Positions 46,228-56,374 of a stretch of DNA of 64,000 bases are shown in pieces. The DNA is taken from assembly GCA_003313425.1 (NCBI GenBank), contig NHZP01000010.1, positions 558,001 to 622,000 on the forward strand. Reading direction: 5' to 3'. The stretch is from Pseudopyrenochaeta lycopersici. Lineage: Eukaryota > Ascomycota > Dothideomycetes > Pleosporales > Pseudopyrenochaetaceae. A program made the translations under genes and the position numbers. Position 1 is the stretch's first letter. Every line of letters begins with the position of its first letter. The notes beneath the pieces were generated by a model. The model was not told where the DNA came from, searched no databases, and was given only the letters and a program-made list of their open reading frames with translations.

Positions 46228-46962
46228 ATGGGTTCCATTTCACCATCAGACTCCGTTGACATTTCGCGAGGAACCTTAGCACTCTTCGAAAACCTGGAGA
46301 CTATCTTCAAAGCTTCCAACTTAGGTGGTGAGCGATGGTATCTCATGGCTATCACTGCGCTCTCCGGAGGATCGACGCCGCAAATGGCCTCTGAGCTCTA
46401 CAAATATCTCGTCCATCAGCCGCAGTACTCTACACCACAAGCCCGTCAAGCTCTGATGAGACGCCTGCGTGAAGCTCTCGTCAAGTGTGTATCTATCTTT
46501 GGGGTTTGCAAACCAATTGAATCGATTCTCGCCATCGACCAAATTGAAAACGACGAGGACAAAGACTACACATCCACTCGAGAGAACTGGCAGTGTGACG
46601 AAGCGAATCTGCAACGGGGTCTAGATTGGATGCGGAAAGTCTACAAGCAGAACATGGAAGGCGTGCTCGACCTCTTTAACGCCCACAAAGACTTCGGATG
46701 GATCTCGACAAACATTACATATGGACTATACCTATCGGATCGTCAAATTCTCGACGATATTGATTGTCAGATTGTCGTGTTATCGGGTATTATGATTCAA
46801 AACTTAAAGTTGGAAACACATTGGCATATCAGAGGCACGAGGAGGGTCGGAGTTTCGAAGGAAGACGTCGCGAAGATCTGGGATGGTGTACAATCGATTG
46901 CCAAGTTTTCAGGTTTGACGCTCGATCGAGTCCCCACTGTCGATGATGTACATGATGTGTAG
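46228..46962 (+). CDS. AhpD/carboxymuconolactone-decarboxylase-like protein
   Basis: 244 aa from the Met at 46228 (MGSISPSDSV); an earlier in-frame Met at 46162 would add 22 residues. It is all helical in look, with LFENLETIFKASNLGGERWYLMAITALSGGSTPQMASELYKYLV near the N-terminus and DIDCQIVVLSGIMIQNLKLETHWHIRGTRRVGVSKEDVAKI near residue 200 (described as a segment, not a single motif). This resembles the fungal AhpD-like/CMD-fold proteins often found beside oxidoreductases. Bacterial AhpD uses a CxxC pair, which is not obvious here; one Cys and a downstream His are present. The activity is therefore uncertain, and a peroxidase or decarboxylase role should not be assumed. Divergent from the first SDR. 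Confidence 0.75.
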   Translation: MGSISPSDSVDISRGTLALFENLETIFKASNLGGERWYLMAITALSGGSTPQMASELYKYLVHQPQYSTPQARQALMRRLREALVKCVSIFGVCKPIESILAIDQIENDEDKDYTSTRENWQCDEANLQRGLDWMRKVYKQNMEGVLDLFNAHKDFGWISTNITYGLYLSDRQILDDIDCQIVVLSGIMIQNLKLETHWHIRGTRRVGVSKEDVAKIWDGVQSIAKFSGLTLDRVPTVDDVHDV

Positions 46963-47047
46963 CAGTCGTTAAAAGTAGCTATTATAAGTTAAAATGTTTC
47001 CATTGATTGGCTTGAGTGTCACCATGAGAGTACAAGCTAACTCAAGC

Positions 47048-49578
47048 TCAGTTATCGTTCCCTGTGGCAAGCTCTGCCATGATCTGGGTACCGATTTTTG
47101 CATACATAGCTACCGTGGGGCTTTCGGGAGCAATACTATTCAAGATCTCAAGCGCGTCCGCGCAGAAACTGAAAAGACCTCCTGGCAATGACTCTCGAAG
47201 CTCGACGTTTGGGCTTTTCCTCAAGCAATAAAGCATGAGAACTTGGCCAAAGATGCTTATTCAGTTAGGTGCCTGGAAATATGACTAAGGGAAGCTTCGC
47301 ACGTACTGAGAGGTCATGGGGAATTTTAGAGGCAAGCAGTCCTGCATAGAGAGCGTAATTTTGGCACATGGTAACCAAGCTAATATGTCCTCCACAATCA
47401 TACGACTTTTTTCTATATCATGCTCTCCAATGGTGTGAGGATGGTGCAGTAGTTTGTGTCTGACGTTTATCAGCGGTCTTGCACAAATGCTTGGGCATGC
47501 ATTGAGCGCTTACAGATGTGGTCTCCCAATATGATATCTAGCCATATGATAGCGAGCCGGGAGCCATGACGCGACCAGAATAGTGTCTAGATCCCCCACC
47601 TGCATCATGGGACTGTGATCGTCAAACCGCAGTCCAACAGGTAGCTGGTCTCGCCAAGCTCGCAGTTGATGGTACAGTTCGTCCTCCAAAGCTTTAGAAG
47701 GGTACGATCGCGTCGCAGCTTAATATTCTTAGCATGCTTACAAGTGCTCCGGACGAAGCAGTCTTACTGGAGTAGAACAAGGTATTATGAATTCGGGACA
47801 ACATGATCCGGTGCGCGACCTGTGAAAGAAAGTGGTAATGATAGAAAGAGTCCTTCTCATGCTCTCTAGGTGTCATCGAGCACGATGATTGGGAAGACTC
47901 GTAGTGGACGAACTTGGGCAACTTCACTTGTTCCTTCAGATCATGAAGCTTGGTCACTGGGAGATTGAGCTCTGCGCCAATAATGTTTTCGAACATTGAT
48001 GCGATCCAATACAGCCGAGAATGCATATCTTTTTCCCAGTCGTTCATTTTCGCATTCCTTTTATGAATAAGCGTTTGCTCAGTGAAAGCGGGAAAGCCTT
48101 ACCGCTCCCAAATTGCAGTCGAGCAGAGGCTGGCACGTGTTATCATAGCCCAGGATTCCATCGGTCGAGTCAAGTTGGCGAAAAAGATGCTGTTAGTTTT
48201 GTTAGTTCTTCTCCAACCCTATAGTAGCTCTAGCCTTGATTCACCCTGCCAGTAGATAGTACTGACAGCTTTGGATGTTGCTGTCGCACGTCACAAAGCC
48301 TATCCTTCGCCTGGCTTCATTGAAGAAGATCAGACCTGGGATTTCATCACGCACCCCATGTATGTCTCCTGCCGAAGCATCCGGGCTCCAGTCTTCCGGT
48401 GTTATACCATTTTTTAATAATGAGTTTAGCCCACAACATCCTAGTCCTAGGACAACGAGGACAAGGCAGCTTTCTAGATCGAATTCAAAGCCTTTGGTGA
48501 TAGCTGCACTAAGGGTATGCTGAAAAAAGAATTCCCGTTCAATGACTGGGTAGGCTAAGTTGAATGTGGACAGGAAGGCGTCGCAGAGTTGTTTCACTGC
48601 TGCTACAGTCAGCTGAGAGAGCCAATTCTCCGCAAGTCGATCACGATGCTGCGATGCCATAGGTACAAGAGGCGGACGTCGCGACTCCAACAAAAGCGGC
48701 AGATCCTGTTCCAGCGATTCAACAAGCGACTTGGTGTGGTTCGGTAAGGCGGCTTGCACAGCTGGCCAGAAAATTGTGCTATATCCGCTAAATTGGATGG
48801 GTTCTTCTTGCGTCTCGATTGTGGGGTAAGGTGTCGGGATACTTTCAGATATAGTCAGAGGAGCTGCAGATAAGCGAGTGCCTACGGCTTCTGACTGTTG
48901 TTGCTCTGGCCATTCGCTGTAGCTTGCGTCTGCTTCGCGCGTAGGAGGTGGACTTTTCTCGACCACTGCGACAGGTCTGACGGCTTCGTTCAACCTGACC
49001 TCAAGTCGCTGTAACGTGTCTAGCACCGTACTACGGTTGTTCCCATTTCTACTGAATGGTAAGTTTTATGTGTTTGCTTTCCCTCTAACCGAGCCTGGAA
49101 GGAGAACACTGTTTGCATACTTTGTCGGCCGACGTCTACCGTACTGACATGCTGCTCCGGAACGTCTACAGTGGCCACATGGAAACTCTTCGTCACATCG
49201 GGACTTCTTACGTCGGCAATTCTCGCATGCCTACCTGCATGTATTAGAGTCGGGGTTATAGGCAGCTGGCCCAGTCTTTGGTAGGGATGGAGCTCACGTG
49301 TCTCGCGATAAAGGTTCGTGACCTCTTCGGCGCTGGGCTACCATGGTCAAGGCTCTCCGGGCTGTCTTCAAATCCGATACCGGCGGTTAAGCACTCGCCT
49401 GCATCTGAATCTTTTCATGCTCGAGACGATTGCAGAGGGTTTCTGGCTTGTTGATTCCCCTGTCTGCTAACAGAGTTACTGTGCCACAGTCTCAGTTCAT
49501 GGCCAGGAAGCTAGGCAATCGATGTACGCAAACCTCACCCGATGTCCACCCTGAGCTCTGACAGAATTTTGAAAACAT
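47048..49578 (-). CDS. Zn2Cys6 transcription factor with fungal_trans domain, putative cluster regulator
   Basis: Nine exons: 49539-49578, 49298-49404, 49121-49230, 48245-49051, 48103-48189, 47742-48057, 47514-47683, 47307-47459 and 47048-47255, for 665 aa. Zinc-binding cysteines are at residues 51, 54, 61, 67, 70 and 77 (HACENCRRKKSRCDEEFPCGHC). The middle domain is recognised from SCQYYLLAGIFFANLTRPMESWAMITRAS, FHYHFLSQVAH, LRAWRDQLP and ARYHMARYHIGRPHL-type segments. The joins of exons 2-5 and 7-9 are well supported. Exon 1 (the Met at 49578) and the exon 6-7 join are less sure. It lies between the AhpD-like gene and the second SDR, whose start is only 37 bp from its own, so it is the likely local regulator. 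Confidence 0.87.
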
Positions 49579-49615
49579 TAGTAGCAAAAATCTGGATTCG
49601 ATCTCTAAATCAACC

Positions 49616-50510
49616 ATGGCGACTCTGAAACGACCTATCCGTACTCTAGTTGGACGTGTTGCTATTGTGGTCGGCGCTGGCTCAAAGGGCGAAGGAATAG
49701 GTAATGGACGAGCAGCAGCTATTCTACTTGCTGAGGCAGGCGCTCGCGTTGTTTGTGTTGACCTTTCGCAAGCAGACGCAGAGCGAACAGTCCAGATGAT
49801 ACAGGCCGACGGAGGAAAAGGGGAAGCAATCTCCATCGTAGCTGATGTTACGAAGAAAGAGCAATGCAAACACGTTGTTGAAGAGACAATGTCGAGATAT
49901 TGTCGCCTTGATATTCTGGTCAACAACGTTGGAATCATTGGAGCAAGAGGCACAGCAACAACTGTAAGCATGAGCGATTGGGATGTTGGGATGCGAATAA
50001 ACGTCAATTCCATGGTTATGATGGCGAAGTTCGCTATTCCGTACATGGAAAGAAACGAGGGACTGCAGTGCCGAGGTTCCATTGTGAACCTGTCATCAAT
50101 CGCTGGAATGAGGGGTGGTTCGCCAGATTTGATGTATGCAACATCAAAAGGTGCTATCATTAACATGACGAGAGCAATGGCAGAGCAACATGCGGCACAG
50201 GGGATCAGAGTGAATTGCGTCTGCCCTGGGATGGTGTATACTCCCATGGTTGACGCCGGTGGAGGTATGAGCGACGCCATGCGGGAGTCTCGGAAAAATC
50301 AGTCATTGCTCAAGACAGAAGGGTATGGATGGGATATTGGAGCTGCGGTTAGGTTTTTAGCCAGTGATGAGGCTCGGTGAGTACAGTTGTCGGGCCTGTT
50401 GTAAATTGAAGCTGACTCTTGGATTTAATAGCTGGATTACCGGGATTATCCTTCCAGTTGATGCTGGACTAACATCTGCTATAACTGTCACAGTTCCTAG
50501 TAAAATATAG
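49616..50510 (+). CDS. Short-chain dehydrogenase/reductase, GNG subfamily (second of two in the cluster)
   Basis: Two exons: 49616-50376 and 50432-50510, with a 55-bp intron, giving 279 aa, the same length as the other cluster SDR although the two are clearly diverged. The coenzyme loop is GAGSKGEGIGNGRAAAI and CVDLS follows. DILVNNVG is near residue 100. The catalytic Ser is in NLSSIAGM and the Tyr/Lys pair in YATSK. The second exon supplies the C-terminal strand (WITGIILPVDAGL). A classical NAD(P)-dependent alcohol/ketone enzyme is expected. Its start codon is 37 bp from that of the Zn2Cys6 gene on the other strand. Confidence 0.92.
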
Positions 50511-50734
50511 GATTCTTCTAGCTACTTAATTCATTAAATGCTAGGTAGATAGTACGATAAATATACGCTTTGTAACTCAATACAGAATTGATCGCGATAT
50601 CGAGGTTTTGGTACTTCTGCAACCCCACGCATCTCTTAGCGTATGCCCCGTGATGATTTCTGTCTCCAAATAAGTCCACCTTTGTTTTCCATCATTCTTC
50701 AGCACTAACTGCAATATCATACATCGCTTTAATC

Positions 50735-51939
50735 ATGTCAGTAAACCATGAAGCAAGAGATCCAGACATAGACGACGAATTAATATCCCTAAATCGCTCG
50801 GTTATCGAACAAGTTACCGATATAGTGAGCCAAAACGAACCAGCGTCGGACCTTTGGCCCCTATTTCGAAAAGTGAATGCCAATTATAAGGAAAGGAGAT
50901 CTGATATTCTCAAACCTCAGAATCCAGAACCTGAGCCAGTAGGTAAGTACATGGAACCAGAAAACGTAATGAAAGGCATCGTTCTTACATGTCTAGGTCC
51001 ACAAACCATGGGAGAGTCTGGGCTACAAGACGATTTCAAGCACAGGATCATGGAGGAAGATGTCTGTATAGAATTGCCTTTGTCGCCTCAGCTACAGGTT
51101 TTATTACGGAGTCCCGCTACATCTAAGCAATTAAGAATCCAGGGTGAACAGGCATCAATGTCACGCTCGACTTTAAATGACCTTCTCATACAAGGCAATG
51201 TACTCTATCAGTACGTCCAAAGAGCTGTTATTTGCATATCTCCAGACACAATCGTCAAGATCAACAAATCCCGCGATACAACCGAGGTAAATATACTCGA
51301 TCACATTCACAAACACTCCCAAAAACTTCCAGTACCTATCCCTCTTGGCACGATTACCATCGGGACGTGGTCTTACACTTTTATGTCCTTTATGCCAGGA
51401 ATTTCTCTTGATTCTGTCTGGGGAAATCTCTCGCTAGTTAAAAAATGCCAGGTGCGAGAACAACTCGACCACTATTTTGCCGAGCTAAGGCGACTTCCGA
51501 TTCCATCAAAGGAAGGATATCTAGGAGGGGGCTTCATGCCAATATGTAAAGGTGGTCATCGCTTCAAGAAGAAGAGCTCAACGACTATTGCTAACGACGC
51601 CCAATTCAACGACTTCCTCCTTGATGATTCCTGGTTAAACGAGATCATCTTGACTATCTCCGTAGTTGCCTACCAAGCGATTATCAGATCGTGATGTCAC
51701 ATGGCGATCTATGTCCGCTCAATATCCTAGTTGAGAGTGAGGACGTACCAAGTATCACTGGGATTGTCGACTGGGATACTGGAGGGGCATAACCTGAGTA
51801 TTGGGAATATATTAATGCTTTCAGAACCTCGTTCGTCAGTCAAAGTGATGAGTGTCTATATCTATCCGAGTCTAGTATAGGGAGGTTCTTCGATGAATAT
51901 GCGAGATACAATGTCATTGAGCGCTTTGCGAGGGGGTAA
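50735..51939 (+). pseudogene. Degenerate phosphotransferase (APH)-like kinase gene
   Basis: An open frame of 319 aa (50735-51694) has APH-family features: IVKINKSRDTTEVNILDHIHKHS for the nucleotide-binding lobe and YTFMSFMPGISLDSVW before the catalytic lobe. The expected catalytic loop (SHGDLCPLNILV) and metal site (IVDWD) are present downstream but in a different frame, so there is a frameshift at about 51660-51690. The second part then meets an in-frame TAA at 51790-51792 before homology-like sequence resumes to 51939. No intron can bridge the shift. Intact fungal relatives are orphan kinases of unknown substrate. The gene appears dead. Confidence 0.65.
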
Positions 51940-53069
51940 TGGTTTTATTGGGCCATGAAAATCATAATACAAGTATACTAAATGGCGTGGAGCACATGTA
52001 GGCAAACATGGCCATGGCTGCATGGTCTCTTTACGACAGGAGACTGGCTCTAGTTACGTGGACCATATCAAACACATCGAAGAGTGTATGAATGCGGGCA
52101 AACTCGCTGCGTTCAATTGAGTTTACCACTGGGCGTCTTTGATTTGCCAAATCCTAGTCACTCTGTTCCCTTCATACTGTTGAAGGCTGAGGCTTTATCT
52201 ATGCGTAAGCGCTGCGGCGTGCAACACGCCTCTAAAAGAACGCTACATTTTTATCTAACAGCACTTTTGAAAGCTCATGAATATTAATCGAGGAGCGTGA
52301 AATGAGCGAAGTAATATACCGTCATGTTGTAAGTAAACGCCGGCCAAATGTTAGGCTTAAACGTTAATAAGATTTCTCACACTACACTTAGTATTCCTAT
52401 TAGCCTCTATAGTATAATTACGAAATTTAAGAAATCAATAACTAGAAAACTTTTCCTAGTACTATAATACGCTTAAGTTCTTTGATGGTTTCAATAGTGC
52501 TTTTAGGAAAACCTCATTTGTTTGTAAGGTCTCATGCAAATAAAACTTATCTACTCAGGCTATCCCTCGACATTCTCGTAGATGGAAACTTCGTCACGCA
52601 GCTTTCCGCATACACAACACTCTTTGAACAACACCAGGCAGTCTGGCAGATTCTTGAATCTTATATTGATTCCCCTGAGCACTCAACAACCAGTCTATTT
52701 CAGCCAGGGTCCTCCGCTAGACATGGCGACATCTTCTCTCTCTGTAACGCGAATTCGGCCGAACCCCGAGAAGGTGATCGAAGGTCCCTTACATGATGTG
52801 TTTATCGGGAGGTATTGTGCAACGACTCTTATGATTGGCCGAGGAACGTAGATTGGTAGGTGCGACGATCTGCAGAGGTACAGCCATCTTATTGGTCTTA
52901 GACCCGGCGTGCATTATCTGTCATATCTGATGCACTTTGGGCATCGGTCTCGCTGCGGTGGTAAGCAGCCGCATTGATCTCCAAAGATTAAATTAGTGGA
53001 AAGTTTCAGAAACAGCAACTTCTCTCGGGCCCGACATTGTGAACAACCTCGAGAACATCGCATGTTGCG
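51940..53069. other. Intergenic stretch with AT-rich, possibly mutated repeat sequence
   Basis: 52330-52480 is strongly AT-rich and resembles repeat-induced point-mutated DNA. 52540-52855 has two overlapping motif-free ORFs that could be a decayed gene. Nothing recognisable. Confidence 0.35.
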
Positions 53070-55139
53070 ATGAAGAGAATTCTTTTCTTTGCGGGGAGTT
53101 TAATCTCCTCGGCTGCTTGCGCTTGCGTGCCAGATTTCCCAGAGAAACTCCTATCTGACCCCGCAGTACTCCAGCACCCATCAGTAATTGCGGCGTTTGA
53201 AGAGATTGAACGAAACCTTTCAGCTCTCTATGTCAATACTACGAGGGACGGACTCAGCTTTGCAGTCGTAAGTGCGTGATGGTACCTTGAACGTTCTTAA
53301 CTTAAATCGATGTCTAGGTCCATGCATCCAACCCTGATCCAGTATTTACGTTCAACAATGGAACACTCAAAATGAACGAGACCGGTCTTTACCCAGAAGA
53401 AGACAACAGAGTGACCAGCGACTCCATATTTCGTATCATGTCCGTCTCTAAAAACATCGCCATGGCTTCAGCTCTCGTGGTAGAGGACTACTCCAAGCAG
53501 TTCTGCTTGGACGATTATCCCTTAATCTCAATGAACACACCAGTGCGCTTACTCCTCCCGGCCTTTGGTCTTCCGGAGGAAGATTGGCTTGATGGTGGCA
53601 GCGAAATCACACTAGCCATGCTTGCGAGCCACACTGCAGGTATTCCGCGAGAGAGTTATAGCACTGGTTTTAATATGATATTGAGCACAGGAAAGGCGGA
53701 TGCGGAGACCATCGGAGCGGCTTGGGCAGGAACCACGCCAGACGACGTAATAGAAGGTATTAAGAAAGAGAACTTGATGTTTTCGCCTGGTCAGAGGGCT
53801 GCATGTAAGTCCTATGGTCCAGAGCAAAGCTAGATGACGATTTAATTGTATACAGATTCAAATGCTGGCATATCGATTCTTGGGTGTAAGTTCATAACGC
53901 TTTTGAGGTCGTTTTGAGTATAGAATGAATCCTGACGGGGTTGTCTAGCTGCCGTCGCTGCTTACTATAACAGCCTCACCGGATCAGATTTGACGTGGAG
54001 TCAGTTGGTTGCAGAAGAGATTCTGGCACCACTGAACATGCACCACAGCTTCTTTGGCACAGTGCCGCAAGATCTAATGCCTCATATCGGCGTGCCAGGC
54101 GGTGAGAACTGGGCTGACCTTGTCGTGGGATTAGGATATGACCCAGCAGCCGGGATGTGGGTATGTTGTCTTTCTTTCGATTGCGCTCCTCCGGGGCCTG
54201 GCTGGTCATCATTATTCACATCTCGCAGAGCTCCGCAAAAGATCTAGCCACATTTCTCTACGCTTTCTGGCTCCAGCCCTCCCCCACCCTCATAACACCG
54301 TTCCAACGTCGACAAGTACTAAAGCCAGGTCATTCTTTTGCGGACGGCAAACAATTAGTTGGTCCGGGCTGGGAGATTCAGATTCTCACGCTTTCAGCGA
54401 GTTCAAACAACACTTTTATCGACTTGGCGAAGACATACAACATCTACGGTAAGTCTGGAGATGGCGGAGGCTGGCACTCTTGGATTGATGTCATTCCCAA
54501 TCTCGGGTATGGGATTGTTGTTTTGAGCCAACAATCAGGAGTGGCAGACTTTGTATCAGTATCGCCAACGCGAATTCGTGACGTTGTGCACGAAATCCTC
54601 GCTCCCGCCTTCGCAGAAGCACTGGCTGCGAGAATGGCCGAGCAATTCGCAGGCACTTACGCTGGAGGACTAGATACTGGCCTACACACAGATGAAGTAA
54701 GCCACAACGCTTCGTCCTCGCGCACGTTTGCAAGAATGGAAGTAGAAGACCAGATTTTGTACCTTCGAGAACTCATGGTGAACGGCACGAGTGCATTAGA
54801 AGCGGTAGATCGATTGAGCTGGACCGTTGACGCTCAACCAAGATACTTCAGCACGCCACAAGGGGTCGTACTTGAGCCTGCGGAAGGTGCGGGAGAGACT
54901 GCAGAGTTTGGAGAGGGAGCACAAATCTGGCGTATGATATTCCCCGGTTTGGAAACCTGTGACTGGTTTGACTTTGACGGGTGAGTAGTGTCCCCCCTTT
55001 GGCGAAGACTAATATTGATCAGCTGTAAAGATACAAGGACACGAATGGCTGGCCTTTGAGTAAGTTCGTGACTGTGAACACCGAAAATGGATTAGTGCTG
55101 CACTATCCACCTTTTGATATTTCAGTCACACGCGCGTGA
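53070..55139 (+). CDS. Secreted beta-lactamase-fold serine hydrolase
   Basis: Six exons: 53070-53267, 53318-53804, 53856-53885, 53949-54160, 54229-54980 and 55031-55139. Introns are 50-68 bp and the product is 595 aa. Exon 3 is only 30 bp. Residues 1-20 are a signal peptide with an AxA-type end. The class C/penicillin-binding-protein nucleophile motif SVSK is at residues 108-111, and the second motif YSN is at 229-231, created by the exon 2-3 junction. Later segments (WSSAKDLATFLYAF, GWHSWIDVIPNLGYGIVVLS) fit the fold. Such fungal enzymes hydrolyse or transfer esters or amides, some in metabolite pathways; the substrate is unknown. A C-terminal all-beta extension follows the catalytic domain. 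It is separated from the cluster by a pseudogene and AT-rich DNA. Confidence 0.9.
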
Positions 55140-55546
55140 GGGCAATTAGACCATGACTGTGAGAACAAATGGTGTGAGAAAAGAGGCGCACATGAGATGA
55201 CTAGAAGTAAGGAAGGGGAGAGAATGTGCGCATAAACAATGCTCCTAGATGATAGTCGTACGAGTGTGGTGTGAAGAACACCAAAGCCTCAAATTGAGCA
55301 AAACCTTCCACTTTACCGCCACAATGCAATGGAAGCATAGCGACTACTCGTATGACCTCTGGCCGTTGCTGAATTCTTGCACAATGTTGGTGTCAGGTTG
55401 ATAGATGGAGCTTGCCTCCACCGAACCCTGCTCCAATCTCCCCACCCGTAGCGAAGATCTACGATCTTCATGAACCTTGTCCCCTCAGGCGGTTCAAGAA
55501 ACCATAAGCCTCGACCTCCACAACAGAATCTGCCAAATCACTCACG
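55140..55546. other. Intergenic stretch, no gene seen
   Basis: 3' flank of the hydrolase gene and promoter of the Cys-cluster protein gene. Confidence 0.55.
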
Positions 55547-56374
55547 ATGCAAACTACCGCAGCCAGCGCTCAAGCCACGATCCAGGTATTCCACGCTCGG
55601 GTGGCTGCAGTCGAAAAACAGGGGTATATCACTCAAGCGGCAATAAACGAGCAGCAATTCCAGGATACATACAGCCCCTGCAACTCTCAGTCATTACTCC
55701 ATGACCTCCAGTGCGGCCACCGAGTTCAGACAGAGTACTTAGCCAGTTGCGGTGTTCTTTGTGTGCGCCCCGCTCGTGGTGCACCCTTCGTCTGCCCAAC
55801 TTGCTTGATCGATGTAGTACGCGCAGAAGTGGCTCTAGAAGACTTGACCTTGCGACTCAGCGACGACGATGCAATGAAAAACAATAGTCCAACGCAGGAG
55901 GAGAAGGCGCGTCGGTTTGCAGAAAAATATGTTCAGGCAATGGTTAGAAAGGGTTACCGTGCTTGCAAAGCAGTATCAAAACTTGATGAGCCGCGTCTTC
56001 AGTTCTTCGACCAGTTCATGCGAGAAGATGGATTCGGTGGAGTGGAAGATGGGCCTGACGAGGAGGAGAAGCCGAGGCTTCATAAGCGCCCGAGCATGGC
56101 AACCCACAAGAACTTGACGAAACACGATGATCGGTTGAAGGAGGTAGCTCATTCGCCCGGCAAGTGGGAGTTCCGTGATCCTCATCCGCTTCAAGGGGTG
56201 GATTCAAGGTTGTCGATCGACAGGGCTAACGATGAAAATAAAACTCCGCAAGGCGGCGAGGTTGATATGGGCAATCTTCTCCAGCACTTTGCCGATTCTC
56301 ACGTTGATCTTCCCCCGGAAGATGACGCGACTGAGGCTGTGCGCAAGGCTATGGAGATATTTGCTTTAGAATAA
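55547..56374 (+). CDS. Orphan protein with a Cys/His cluster resembling a small zinc finger
   Basis: 275 aa, single exon. Residues 45-86 contain Cys45, Cys56-Gly-His58, Cys68, Cys72 and Cys83-Pro-Thr-Cys86, a spacing that could bind one or two zinc ions. The N-terminus is helical (ATIQVFHARVAAVEKQGYITQAAI). The middle has a basic helix (EEKARRFAEKYVQAMVRKGYRACKAV), and the last 110 residues are charged and probably disordered. There is no signal peptide, so an intracellular protein is likely. I have seen no named family with this layout; lineage-specific in Pleosporales is my guess. Confidence 0.65.
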   Translation: MQTTAASAQATIQVFHARVAAVEKQGYITQAAINEQQFQDTYSPCNSQSLLHDLQCGHRVQTEYLASCGVLCVRPARGAPFVCPTCLIDVVRAEVALEDLTLRLSDDDAMKNNSPTQEEKARRFAEKYVQAMVRKGYRACKAVSKLDEPRLQFFDQFMREDGFGGVEDGPDEEEKPRLHKRPSMATHKNLTKHDDRLKEVAHSPGKWEFRDPHPLQGVDSRLSIDRANDENKTPQGGEVDMGNLLQHFADSHVDLPPEDDATEAVRKAMEIFALE

